Source: Ascochyta rabiei (lineage: Eukaryota > Ascomycota > Dothideomycetes > Pleosporales > Didymellaceae). Taken from it: a stretch of 64,000 nt of DNA. Positions 43,367-53,504 of this stretch are shown here, piece after piece. The notes below the pieces were generated by a model. The model did no database searches. It saw only the letters and a list, made by a program, of their open reading frames with translations, and was not told the DNA's origin. The DNA is taken from positions 930,001-994,000 of the forward strand of contig NC_082426.1 in assembly GCF_004011695.2 (NCBI RefSeq), written 5' to 3'. A program made the translations under genes and the position numbers. Every line of letters starts with the position of its first letter. Positions within the stretch are counted from its first letter, which is position 1.

Positions 43367-44372
43367 CCATGGAGATGGAAGTAGATTGCGGTTCCTTGGC
43401 TAGCCTTCAGGGCACAGTGATCGTACCAGGAGTCTGGCTAATGTTTCACACCCGCCCTGCTGTGTTGTTCGTGCTTGAAGTTTTGACCAACGCAGTAATC
43501 TGTCGCTTCGTCTTCACCCGGATTGACATGTCAATCCCAGACTACAGGGTCGGCAACGGAGCCTTGCCCAGGCGCGGGACCAGTAAGGCTGGGAATTCTG
43601 CAACGGTGATGGAGTGGCCTGCATAGTGCAGGGGCCTAGCTGCGGTCATATTCCATGCCTGCTACGATTTTGCTTCATCTATGTGCTCTTCTACACCCTC
43701 TCATTTCTTGCACCCTTCGCTTGCGTCGCGAGCGCCACACCTCTGCGGTCCAGACTTTTCTGATGGGCTTCACGTGGTCTACTGGCTACGAATAGGTGCG
43801 TAACCACCCTAAATCTGGAACGTCGAATTGATTAACGGAGACTATGAACATTGGCAGATTCTGTAGTGGTCACCGTTTTCCCCGCATGTTGTCACCTAAC
43901 CTGTCACTTTTACTGTCAACCAGCTATAGCTGGCTAGTTGGAATATCTCGCTTGTCTAAGACACATCCTTGATGCATTTTCGATCGTACCTGTGCAAATC
44001 TGGAGTGGGTGCGTACATATCCGCAGTCACGAGTACCCAAGATCCTACTTTTTGCCGAGAATCACGAAACTTAACAGAATGTGGAAGATTTGTTGCAGCA
44101 TACGAGGCTGCAGCGTTGTGTAAGGCGAAATCAAACGCGCAATGAGTCGTCTCTCTGGTTCACCCGCGATGGGGGTGTAGAGTGGCGGAGTATGCATGTT
44201 GGCACGCGCAGCAATTTCCACAAACGTCATCAGGCTGGAGTGATGCTGCCTACAAAATCCAGCCTTGTGCCTTGGAATTTCTTCATTGTTCATTGTTCCG
44301 AGAATCAGCCCCTGTAACACTGTCCAAACCCACCAGTCTTGTATCGGCATTGCGCTCAAGTTTTATGATATT
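43367..44372. other. Intergenic with repeat copy C
   Basis: Contains copy C of the dispersed repeat and the promoter of the next HET gene. A 99-codon ORF at 43327-43626 overlaps the pseudogene end and has no domain. Confidence 0.5.
43868..43940 (+). repeat. Dispersed repeat copy C (three TGTCA boxes)
   Basis: Same arrangement as copies A and B: GTCAC, then three TGTCA boxes at 12-bp spacing, then CCAGCTATAGCTGG and CTAG. Similarity stops on both sides, so the repeat unit is short. Confidence 0.75.
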
Positions 44373-45638
44373 ATGAGAGACGCTCTTGTAAGGACTGAGG
44401 CTTGCTGGATTCCCAGACAAGACGATGAAGAGATACAGGTTGAACTCAACAGTGCCCAACTGCGACTACCACATCGGGAGAAGTTGACCTGCGCAACCTC
44501 ACCCCAACGTCCTTCTGACTCGGACCTAGATCCCTTACTAGACATCTGTCGCAAAATTGCCGAGAACCAACTCGGCAAACCTCTTAAGCTTCCCGGCGAT
44601 AATGCAGCCATTGAGCTCCTGCGCATACGGGAAATGAGTCGAGCAAGATCACACAATCCTATCGGCATCAAAGATATAGTTAGAAGCTATCGTCACAGGC
44701 CGCTCAATTTGCAGAGACACCAGATACGGCTAGTTAGACTCTTGCCATCGTGGTGTCCTGACGACCAGATTGCTTGTGAGATCGAGGAGTTTGATCTGAG
44801 CGATGCCCCAACCTATATCACTCTTTCGTACACCTGGGGTCACCCAACACCTTCGAAGAATATCTTCATCAACGGAAGATACCTGAAGATCAGGGACAAC
44901 CTGCACGGCTTTCTAAGCTGTTATCGCAACGACTCACGAAACGTGCACTACATGTGGATCGATCAAATCTGCATCTCTCAGGCTCATCATGGCGAAAGAA
45001 GTCACCAAGTCCAGTTGATGTCCCGGATTTATACAAGCTGTCTTAGTGTCATCATCTGGCTCGGCACTGACTGCGAAGGCGCAGCCGGCGTCTTGGGCGG
45101 GATCGAAGACACCTCGAACCACAGAAGCCTACCAAAGCTCCATAATGCCCACCCCATGATCATAGCCGCCAAGACTGTATTCGAAAATGCCTATTGGCGT
45201 AGGCTATGGATCGTGCAAGAGCTGTTGCTGCCACGAAGAGTTCGTGTGCTCTGTGGATCTACCTGGTTGGCCTTTTCCAAACTTGTCATCGCAACAAATC
45301 GATTTGGATCTCGAGTGACTTCATCAAAGTCTCATCACAGCATATTTTCCAAATTCAACCTCTGTGCCAGGCAGCCTAACCTCTTCAATGGCTCAGTCAG
45401 GGGCTACAGTATGTCCTTGGGCGACTGTCTGCGATGCTTTGCACGACAGGAATGCTTTGACCCGCGCGACAAAGTATACGGCCTCTTGAGCCTTGTGTGC
45501 AAGGAGGATCAGATACCAGTCGACTACAGCAAGAGCGTGTACGAAGTCTATATGGACGTAGTGAAAGTCCTTGAAAAGTCCGACTCGTCCGCGTTATTCT
45601 ATGCGCAACGCGAACTGAAGCATTTATTAGATCTATAG
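44373..45638 (+). CDS. HET-domain protein (HET-6-like)
   Basis: An uninterrupted 421-codon frame from ATG 44373; the frame is open upstream to about 44265 without another ATG. A polar N-terminus of ~115 residues leads into the HET domain: IRLVRLLPSW, then YITLSYTWGHPTPSKNIFINGR in two parts, YMWIDQICISQ, VQLMSRIYTSCLSVIIWLG, and YWRRLWIVQELLLPRRVRVLCG. A downstream block DCLRCFARQECFDPRDKVYGLLSLV is typical of the HET-6 group. The protein is short for this group, which often exceeds 550 residues, so the C-terminal part may be missing. Such proteins act in self/non-self recognition and can cause cell death on fusion. It lies 1 kb from a dead HET gene on the same strand. Confidence 0.85.
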   Translation: MRDALVRTEACWIPRQDDEEIQVELNSAQLRLPHREKLTCATSPQRPSDSDLDPLLDICRKIAENQLGKPLKLPGDNAAIELLRIREMSRARSHNPIGIKDIVRSYRHRPLNLQRHQIRLVRLLPSWCPDDQIACEIEEFDLSDAPTYITLSYTWGHPTPSKNIFINGRYLKIRDNLHGFLSCYRNDSRNVHYMWIDQICISQAHHGERSHQVQLMSRIYTSCLSVIIWLGTDCEGAAGVLGGIEDTSNHRSLPKLHNAHPMIIAAKTVFENAYWRRLWIVQELLLPRRVRVLCGSTWLAFSKLVIATNRFGSRVTSSKSHHSIFSKFNLCARQPNLFNGSVRGYSMSLGDCLRCFARQECFDPRDKVYGLLSLVCKEDQIPVDYSKSVYEVYMDVVKVLEKSDSSALFYAQRELKHLLDL

Positions 45639-48600
45639 TGTTTTATACACTGAACTTGAAAATACATTCTGTATTTGGAGCTAGCTGCTGCAATTTAATG
45701 CATCGCTGTTCAAGCTAATATTAGCCCAATGCTGGACATGCAGCAGAACGACGAAAAATTGCTACGTCAGGCAACTTTAGTACAAACCCCGACTTCGCAT
45801 GATTCCAGGAACTTTGTCTCCGGTGTAAAGAGCGATCCCGCACGACCTTTCCGGGCAACATGTTGTTCAGCGCAATGGCAGACTTGAAGACGTAAGGCTG
45901 TTGCCTTATCACAACATCTATGTACCTAAGCTCAAGACCAACGCAGCAATCGCAAGGATAGATGCAAATTACCTTAGTTGTAAGGGTGCCTTGCGATACT
46001 TTTGGTTGGGTCTGAATGACCTGGAAAGTGGTAAGCTACCCTTAGATGGTTTCCTTGCTGAGGAATCATCATGTCTCCAACAGCAATGGCGCGATGACAC
46101 CTCCGCAAGGCTCGAAAACCAAGAAAGAGCACGAATCATCACTCGGTACAAAACGCGTCGCTGTGTTCATCCTGGCAAAGATTGTAACGCGGGGAGCTGT
46201 GAGACCTGTTTGGTGGCTTGATCTGCTATAGGTCTCGTGTCTTCGATGGGCGGCGTTGGTATATCTAAACTTGACTATAAAGGTGATCATTGAGCCGTTC
46301 TCAAGTATGCATTCAGTAAAGCTAAGAATGCGATGTATGCGCGAGAGTTTGCGCAGCGCTACAGAGGTGACGGTGTGTTGAGCGTGACCTCCTGGGCAAG
46401 ACGGCCTGTTAGCGTGATTGTATCTGCAGTTCCTTCTTGTCGTACGTTGGCTACGTGATTTGGGTGATTGTGGTTCGCCTGGGTGGATGCTGGGTGAATG
46501 GCGCTAATCGACCTCGGGAGTGATTGACCCGACAAACAATGGCTAGTCAACAATTTGAGGCCTCCGACACTCCAAGTGCGCTAATATTCATCTCGGGAGC
46601 GTTCTGTGCATCGGGGAGTTCATTGTTGGTCGGCCTCTTGGCGTAGCTGGAGGCCAAGCAGTGGGTGGTGTAGTTGTCGACGTTGATGTCGCAATTCAAG
46701 AACGTGCTGTGAGGTGATCTGACCGTTTCCGGTAATTTAGATGCGTCATTGTGCTAAAAGGGAACACCTTTGTCCGACTAAGCTCGCTAGCATGAGATGC
46801 CATGCCGTACAACGCGGTTTGGGCTAGCGACAAGAATGTGATGTGGATTTCTTTATCACTGTCTTGCCACACCTCAGACCGCGGAAGAGCATCTTCGCCG
46901 AGATTCCCGATTTAGCTCTGGAGCTACATCGCAGCTCCGAGACTGGCTTTGTCCCTTCATGAACATTTGTGAATCTTTGTGAAGCTGAATACATCCCGGA
47001 CGCTGTCTTCACGGTCTGGATTTCGTAGTCCTGGGGGATAGCTGCAAGCATCGCGGCAGGCCTCCTTCCCGTGTGTCGTATTCGTGGCAAACTTGGCACG
47101 TGTATCACGATCGTGAACCGCCTCTGTAGGAATTAGAGATGAAAGCTGCATCAACAGGAGATTACGAGAACATAGCAATCGAAACCACTATGTCATAGGA
47201 AGCCCATGAGAGTGTAGCGAGCTCATGGCACTCTTTTGAGCGATTGCCTAAAATTGTTGCTATTGACAAGAGCCTGGCCGAGCTAGCGTGTTGCTTTAGC
47301 GACGGCAGAATACCAACGGGGCGAACGCAAGGCGGTGAGCCATCGGAGAGCTAACCGAACCTGGCATTCTCTGCAACGATCATCTCATTGTGTATCTATT
47401 TCTGATCAGTGTACCACTCGGGTAAGACCAACCGTTCGGGAATTGTGCACTAGTGCCACATGCTGTCAAGACCACAAACACTAACTCGATTGACCCTGTT
47501 TGGATAAAACCGGTCGAAGCAAGGAAGGCAACCATCATGCATTCGCGTGACCTGGGTACTCGATGTTGGACGTGATACCATGGGTTCTTGCATTTCTTCA
47601 CGCATGTGTTCATATGCTGCGTCACCAAATGTAGTGGAAATGAGTTAGATATTTTCTGTCTCTTTGTTGGAGAGCACCGTGACCATAGTGCGGGGTAGGG
47701 AGCCCCCCACGATCAACCCAATTCTCATCGCGCATGCCCTAGATCTTTATGGTACACAAATCGGCGATTGTTAAGTGGATACCGACAAGTACAATATCCA
47801 ATAATGTGTGCTCTTTTGAGCGGCTCTGCCTTGCTAAGCATGTGAACATAAACAAAGAGATGACAGGAAGTGGAGACAACCTTGCTTACTACAAGCACTA
47901 GAGTGACGGACTAGAAGGTCCTCTCTCACGATTTTATCAATGTACACTGAAAATCGCGGAACTAGCCCAAAGCGACTCTCAAAACTTGCTTCACTAGTCC
48001 ATATTCACAAACGACTGCGGAGACCTATGCTGCACAGTCAAGTAGGCTTAGAGAGGCAGCCACATGTTCGCAAGCCATGAGCACCTGAGGCGGCCGAATG
48101 AGCGTACCCACACATCTAGAGACATAACCTAAATCAAAAACATTTCTTGCCAAGAGAAACTCTTGCATTCTTTTGCGTGTTCTGCTTATAACTTAAGAGA
48201 TGTTCAAGACACAATACGGCAAAATCCTTGGACTTGGTAATTTCTAACATGTTCAAAAGTTCCCGTACCAGGAACGACTAGAATTCAAGCCCACTTCCGC
48301 CAAGTAAGAGGCGAATAACTTCGAAAAAAACGGAAACAGCTTTTCTTTGAACATTAACCGTAGCTTGTTGTAATTATGGCAGTTACGCGCCGACCAAAGC
48401 AACTCACTGTGCAGCTTGGAACTACAGAAAAGTCCCACCCACTCCCTGCGCGGATCCTTAACATATCTGTATTAGGTCTTTACCTTGGTAATAGTCATAG
48501 AATCCCAAAAGTTGTGTTTGCATTGTTCACTTCATGTTTTGTGGCGTTCTTGCTAGCTATACTTCTGTCTTTGTGTGATACACATCTTGGCGCATTGAGT

Positions 48601-48936
48601 GTGTACGCTATACTCGGTGCCCATCCAACATGACCGTCTCTGTGCCGTTTCCGCATATCATAAAGAGATTTTGAGATACAGGAACGCTGCAACCGGAACA
48701 GCCATGATCTTTCGCAGTTGGCAACGGCAAGAAACAAAGGAAGGGACTTGGTGAGCACAGCGATCGAAGACGTAGTTACGGGTTGCCTGATACACATGCA
48801 AGCAGCTATATAAGAACCGCATGTCTTCGTTCTTCTCGTTGGTATCAAAGCAACTCGACTACTCTGAGCCAACATTCTCCTCACTTCTTACCATCTCGTT
48901 GGTTGAGTTTGACCTCCTTTCAACCGCCTTTTCAAG
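45639..48936. other. Long stretch without a supported gene
   Basis: 3.3 kb of balanced composition. A frame at about 45889-46221 reads protein-like (IARIDANYLSCKGALRYFWL) and may be debris of a gene, but has no ATG of its own and no known domain. The minus-strand ORFs at 46824-47108, 47380-47628 and 48495-48884 show no family signal. No RNA gene or repeat was seen. The last ~130 bp form the promoter of the next gene. Confidence 0.5.
48807..48814 (+). promoter_or_regulatory. TATA box of the repeat-rich secreted protein gene
   Basis: TATATAAG 123 bp upstream of the ATG at 48937, followed by a pyrimidine-rich leader (CTCCTCACTTCTTACC), a common arrangement for strongly expressed fungal genes. 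Confidence 0.5.
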
Positions 48937-50378
48937 ATGAAGCAATCCACCATCATCTCTGGGCTTTCAATGGCCATAGTGGCTTCGGCACTGCCCGCAG
49001 ACATTGGTCTACCATTGTGTGTTGGCGTCGGGGCGAGTATTGGAGTAGGCATTGGCGGCGGCACCGCTACAAACAACCTTCCAATTCCTACCGGAATCCC
49101 AATAGGAAGCGTCATTGGGAGTGTCGAGGTTCCTGTCCGAAGCGTTGATCCAATTCCGGTCCCCAGCATAGGCCCGATTGTGAGCGCGATCGAAAACATC
49201 ATTGGGGGCACCATCCCAGTCCCCAGCGCCAACCCAGCCGGCAGTGTGATCGGAGGTGTCGGCCCAATTGTGACTGCCAACCCGATTGGCGGCATTGTTT
49301 CAAGCATTCTTGGAGGTACTGTTCCTGCTCCTACCGGAATTCCTATTGGGAGTGTGATTGGAAGCATTCCCAGCGCAGTCATAAATCCCATTGGAGGCAT
49401 CGTTTCAAGCGTTCTCGGAGGTGCAAACCCTAACCCAACTGCAAACCCTATTGGGAGCGCGATTGGAAGCATTCCCAGCGCAGTCATCAATCCTATTGAA
49501 GGCATCGTTTCAAGCGTTCTAGGAGGTGCAAACCCCAACCCTACTGCGAATCCCATCGGGAGCGCGATTGGAAGTATTCCCAGCGCAGTCATCAATCCTA
49601 TTGGAGGCATCGTTTCAAGCGTTCTAGGAGGTGCAAACCCCAACCCTACTGCGAATCCCATTGGGAGTGTGATTGGAAACATTCCCAGCGCGATCGTAAG
49701 TGCAGTGAATAGCGCAGTCGCACCCATCGAAACTGGTCTTAGTAACCTCCCTGGCACGATTGGCGGAGGCAGCAATGAATGCCTCAATGTGCCTCCTGTT
49801 GGAAGCATCGTTCCAGGGATTGTAAATCCTATTGCAAGCGTCGTTGGGGGTGTTGTCAATCCGGTCGCAAGTATCGTTCCAGGAGTTGTAAACCCTATTG
49901 CAAGCGTCGTTGGGGGTGTTGTCAATCCGGTCGCAAGTATCGTTCCAGAAGTTGTAAACCCTATTGCAAGCGTCGTTGGGGGTGTTGTAAATCCGGTCGC
50001 AAGTATCGTTCCAGGAGTTTTAAACCCTATTGCAAGCGTCGTTGGGGGTGTTGTAAACCCTATTGCAAGCGCTCTCCTCCCTGGTAGCGGAAATCCAGCC
50101 CCTCCCTCCACAACCCTCCTCACTGTCGCCGTTCCCAACACGACTCCCAGTGCCAGCGCCGGCCAAAAGCAGTTATGCTGTGACGGACTCAACATTGCCA
50201 ACCTTCTCTGCCTTGTTCAGCCGCTGGGAGGTCTTTGTGTCGGAACGAAGAAGTCTTGCACGACCAATGCTGCAACTGTAAGTTGCACCCTTTCTTCAGA
50301 CTTCTAGATCAACGCTGATTCAATCTTTAGGGCGCTTTGATCAACATCTCGGCTCTTAACTGTGTCAATATTTTGTAA
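48937..50378 (+). CDS. Secreted repeat protein with Cys-rich, hydrophobin-like C-terminus
   Basis: Two exons, 48937-50277 and 50331-50378 (53-bp intron, GTAAGT to CTTTAG), encode 462 residues. A signal peptide (residues 1-18, ending ASA) precedes a long region almost free of charge, rich in Gly, Ile, Val, Pro, Ser and Asn. It contains three perfect-period 35-residue repeats (each with SAVINPIGGIVSSVLGG) and four 22-residue repeats (each with NPIASVVGGVVNPVASI). The C-terminus has six Cys with one CC pair (QLCCDGLNIANLLC, GGLC, KKSC) and, after splicing, ends ALINISALNCVNIL. This recalls the end of class I hydrophobins but lacks the second CC pair. A cell-wall or surface-active role is inferred. 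Confidence 0.8.
49360..49779 (+). repeat. 105-bp coding repeats
   Basis: Units start at 49360, 49465, 49570 and 49675 (the last partial), exactly 105 bp apart and encoding 35 residues. Differences between units are few and not of the C-to-T type, so this array was not hit by RIP. Confidence 0.9.
49813..50076 (+). repeat. 66-bp coding repeats
   Basis: Units start at 49813, 49879, 49945 and 50011, exactly 66 bp apart and encoding 22 residues in frame. The near identity suggests recent expansion and probable length polymorphism. Confidence 0.9.
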
Positions 50379-51061
50379 GAGAAGGATAGGTAGCAAGAAA
50401 GAGTAAGAGAAGTTAACAGTACAATACGACAGTTCAGGTGTTTTAGGACATATTGTAGATTCTTTTGTAGTAGCTGTGATTATTCGAAGTAGCTGTATCA
50501 ACATTCCTTACTACTGTGCAATAAAAACGGAGACAAGTTATTATGTTCAACAAACAAAACATTTATCTCAGTCAGAGCGATTCTATCTTAAGTGCACTTA
50601 TGGGGCGTTGAAGTCAGAGTTGGAAGATCTCTCCGCCTCGCTGTAACGGGTGGGCCTGGCAATTACTTGTTTAAAACCAAGTTGATGCATGCAGCAGACT
50701 TTGAAGTCTTCTCTTTGAGTACCGGGTTTTCAGGACACTTACCCAACGTGAATCTCTGTAACTTAGGTTGATCTGTTATATAGTATCGATTTGACTATCC
50801 TCTATCTTGTATAAAAAGACATTAATTCTTCTTCTTCTTCTTCTTCTCTAGCTTTCTGCTTCTATAGTTTAGGACAAATGTATTCTTGTTAGAAGGCCAC
50901 TTTAATCCTTAACATATGGGCGTTTACTAGGTAGGGGACAATTATAGGGAAGTGTAAAATTAGAAAAATATACTGGCAGCAATAGAAGGTACATGTTTTG
51001 TCAATTAGGATCTTGTCTTAATTCTTAACCCAATCTTGTTGTTCTTTTTTAGTCTTGCATC
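50379..51061. other. AT-rich intergenic with a TTC microsatellite
   Basis: A TTC trinucleotide run at about 50827-50848. Otherwise AT-rich sequence with no gene or element that I can identify. Confidence 0.55.
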
Positions 51062-51375
51062 ATGTTTTTGATGCGTGTTCTATTCATCGTTTTACTCTGC
51101 GTCACCTTCTCTCTTGCCTAGTGGTGCGACAATAGCCTATGTGCACTTGGGTGCTGCAGTAAAATTAGATAGTGTGGTTTTGGCCCAGAGTCCTGTGGCA
51201 AGACAACCAAGCAAGATTGTGACCGGAAGGCAGAATGTAATCTGGGCTTCGGAGTGTAGTGGGCACAACGCGACAAATGCCCGCTAAACGTCTGCTGTTT
51301 AAAGCATGGACTTTGCGGAACTACTAAAGAGTTCTGTGGTGATAAAAAGGTTACATACAAGATCTGTTTAAAGAG
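51062..51375 (+). pseudogene. Chitin-binding (killer-toxin-like chitinase family) gene fragment, RIP-mutated
   Basis: A frame from ATG 51062 (or 51071) begins with a signal peptide and continues as a Cys-rich region with three TAG codons: 51119-51121 (just after the signal), 51170-51172 and 51257-51259. After the last, the segment with the order CPLN-CC, then a GLCGTT block and EFCGD, is a type-1 chitin-binding module. The combination is typical of the N-terminus of fungal subgroup C GH18 chitinases related to killer-toxin subunits. The gene is cut off at 51375 by the insertion of Fot1-D, and no GH18 catalytic domain follows. It is nonfunctional: stop codons, then truncation. Confidence 0.7.
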
Positions 51376-51377
51376 TA

Positions 51378-52324
51378 ACGTACCCCACGGGCGAGCCGCT
51401 CAACGGGCAAGCCGCTCACTTTTGCCAAGCCCCCACCAAACTTCTCCTCCTACACCAATGTCTTCTTAACAACACCATTTAGACGCGTTAAAGGAAGCTC
51501 AGATACAGCTTGCGCTCCAGGCTCTTAAACAAGACGCGAATCTCTCTTAGCGACGCGCTGCAGCTATCTACAGGGTCCCTTAAAAGACACTAAGCGACTG
51601 ACACACAGGACGACCTTCACGCGCAGATTCTATAGCCAACTCACAGAAGCTGGACAACAATAAGGAGGAGGTGATTATTAAGCATGTTCTTAAGCTAGAT
51701 GCGCGAGGATTTTCCTCTTAGCTCTTAGATGTAGCTACTATAGCCAATTCTTTGCGCGCTGAGCGCAATCTAGGCCCTATTAGCGTAAACTGGCCTAGTA
51801 CGTTTGTTAAGCAACACCTAGAGCTTAAAGTCAAGTTTAATCGCAAGTAAGACTACAAGAGAGCCCTCTGTAAGGATTCTGAGGTTCTACAGGGCTGGTT
51901 TGGCCTGGTAGCTAACATTAAAGCCAAGTATGGCATCTAGGATGAAGACACGTACAACTTTAACAAGACAGGCTTTATAATAGGCCAGATCTCCCCAGGA
52001 GCAGTTGTTACAGCTTTAGAACAACAGGGTCGGCCAAAGGCTATCCAGCCAGGCAACCGAGAGTGGGCTACGGCTATAGTAAGCATTAATGCCAAAGGAT
52101 AGGCTATTCTGGCCTTCCTTATCTTTAAAGCCTACTACTACCTCTCTGCCTGGTATAAAGAAGAGGATCTGCCTCACAACTGGGTTATTAGAGTCTCTAA
52201 TAACGGCTGGACTACTAACAAGCTTGGTCTTAACTGGTTAAAGCACTTTGACAGGCATACAAAGGAGCGTACTATTAGCACCTACTGTTTGCTTATTATT
52301 AATAGTTATAAGAGCCACAACTCT
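51378..52324 (+). mobile_element. Fot1-D: truncated Fot1/pogo element (same family as Fot1-A)
   Basis: The left end is identical in design to Fot1-A (ACGTACCCCACGGGCGAG, with paired GAGCCGCT motifs), preceded by TA at 51376-51377. The sequence follows Fot1-A closely through about half the transposase, then stops at 52324 within the catalytic region. It is replaced there by the 590-bp subtelomeric repeat, and no right end is present. It has fewer C-to-T/G-to-A changes than Fot1-A but still several in-frame TAG codons. Confidence 0.9.
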
Positions 52325-53504
52325 AACCAAGATGGGTAGGCCAACCATTCTAATGGTTGATTTAGGGGTACGGATTTGTTAGGGACCAGGGCTACAGATT
52401 TTGCGCGGATATCTTATTATGGGTACAGTTGGTTTTTCTCCCAACTACGGTCGTTCTGCAACGACAGATTGGATCTGCTTCAAACTTGGACATATATTTT
52501 GCGTTAATAACCTGCATTACCTATGTAAGTTGTAGCAAAATCAGCTTTATAAATCATGGGGGTAGGGTTTGTTGTTGTGGTTAGGGTTGTGCTAGCGCGC
52601 GGACAATAACTACATTAACGCAGCAGAACATTAACACTATAAACACTAACATAAGAAAGTAACACACTAAATGCACAGCACAGAGCAATTAATTACAGCA
52701 CACTACGTGCCTGCAAAAGGCTTACAGAGCTTAATCAAGGTAAGCTGGCGCATTGCACGGGCGGCCGCAGGGCTGTTTGTAGTCCTTCGGGAGGGCGCAG
52801 GCTCGACGCTGTGGTCGTCACCATCTTCGCCGTCTTCCAGCTCGCTGTCTTCAATCTCCTCCACTTGTGTCGCCGGTGTCGGCGTGTCTGCCTCGATCGA
52901 CAGCGTTGCCTTCTAACCAAGATGGGTAGGCCAACCATTCCAATAGTTGATTTAGGGGTACGGATTTGTTAGGGACCAGGGCTACAGATTTTGCGCGGAT
53001 ATCTTATTATAGGTACAGTTGGTTTTTCTCCTAACAATAGTTGTTCTACAACAACAGATTAGATCTGCTTTAAACTTAGACATATATTTTGCGTTAATAA
53101 CCTGCATTACCTATATAAGTTATAGCAAAATCAGCTTTATAAATTATAGGGGTAGGGTTTGTTGTTGTAGTTAGGGTTGCGCTAGCGCGCGGACAATAAC
53201 TGCATTAATGTAGTAGAACATTAACACTATAAACACTAATATAAGAAAGTAACACACTAAATACACAGCACAGAGCAATTAATTACAGTATACTACGTGC
53301 CTGCAAAAGGCTTACAGAGCTTAATTAAGGTAAGCTGGCGCATTGCACAGGCGGCCGCAGGGCTGTTTGTAGTCCTTTGGGAGGGCGCAGGCTCAACGCT
53401 GTAGTCGTCACCATCTTCGCCGTCTTCCAGCTCGCTGTCTTTAATCTCCTCTACTTGCGTCGCTGGTGTTGGCGTGTCTGCCTCGATTGACAGCGTTGCC
53501 TTCT
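52325..53504. repeat. 590-bp direct tandem repeat at the edge of the telomere-linked unit
   Basis: Copy 1 is 52325-52914 and copy 2 is 52915-53504, each starting AACCAAGATGGGTAGGCC after a CT dinucleotide. Copy 2 continues into the rest of the unit; copy 1 stops at TTCT. The unit includes the 3' flank and last ~70 codons of the minus-strand gene. Most differences are transitions in which copy 2 has the T or A, so copy 1 is the less mutated. Confidence 0.92.

Noticed and set aside
48888..50201. 437-codon minus-strand ORF full of Pro/Thr/Leu repeats
   Set aside because: Antisense shadow of the 105-bp and 66-bp repeats in the secreted protein gene.
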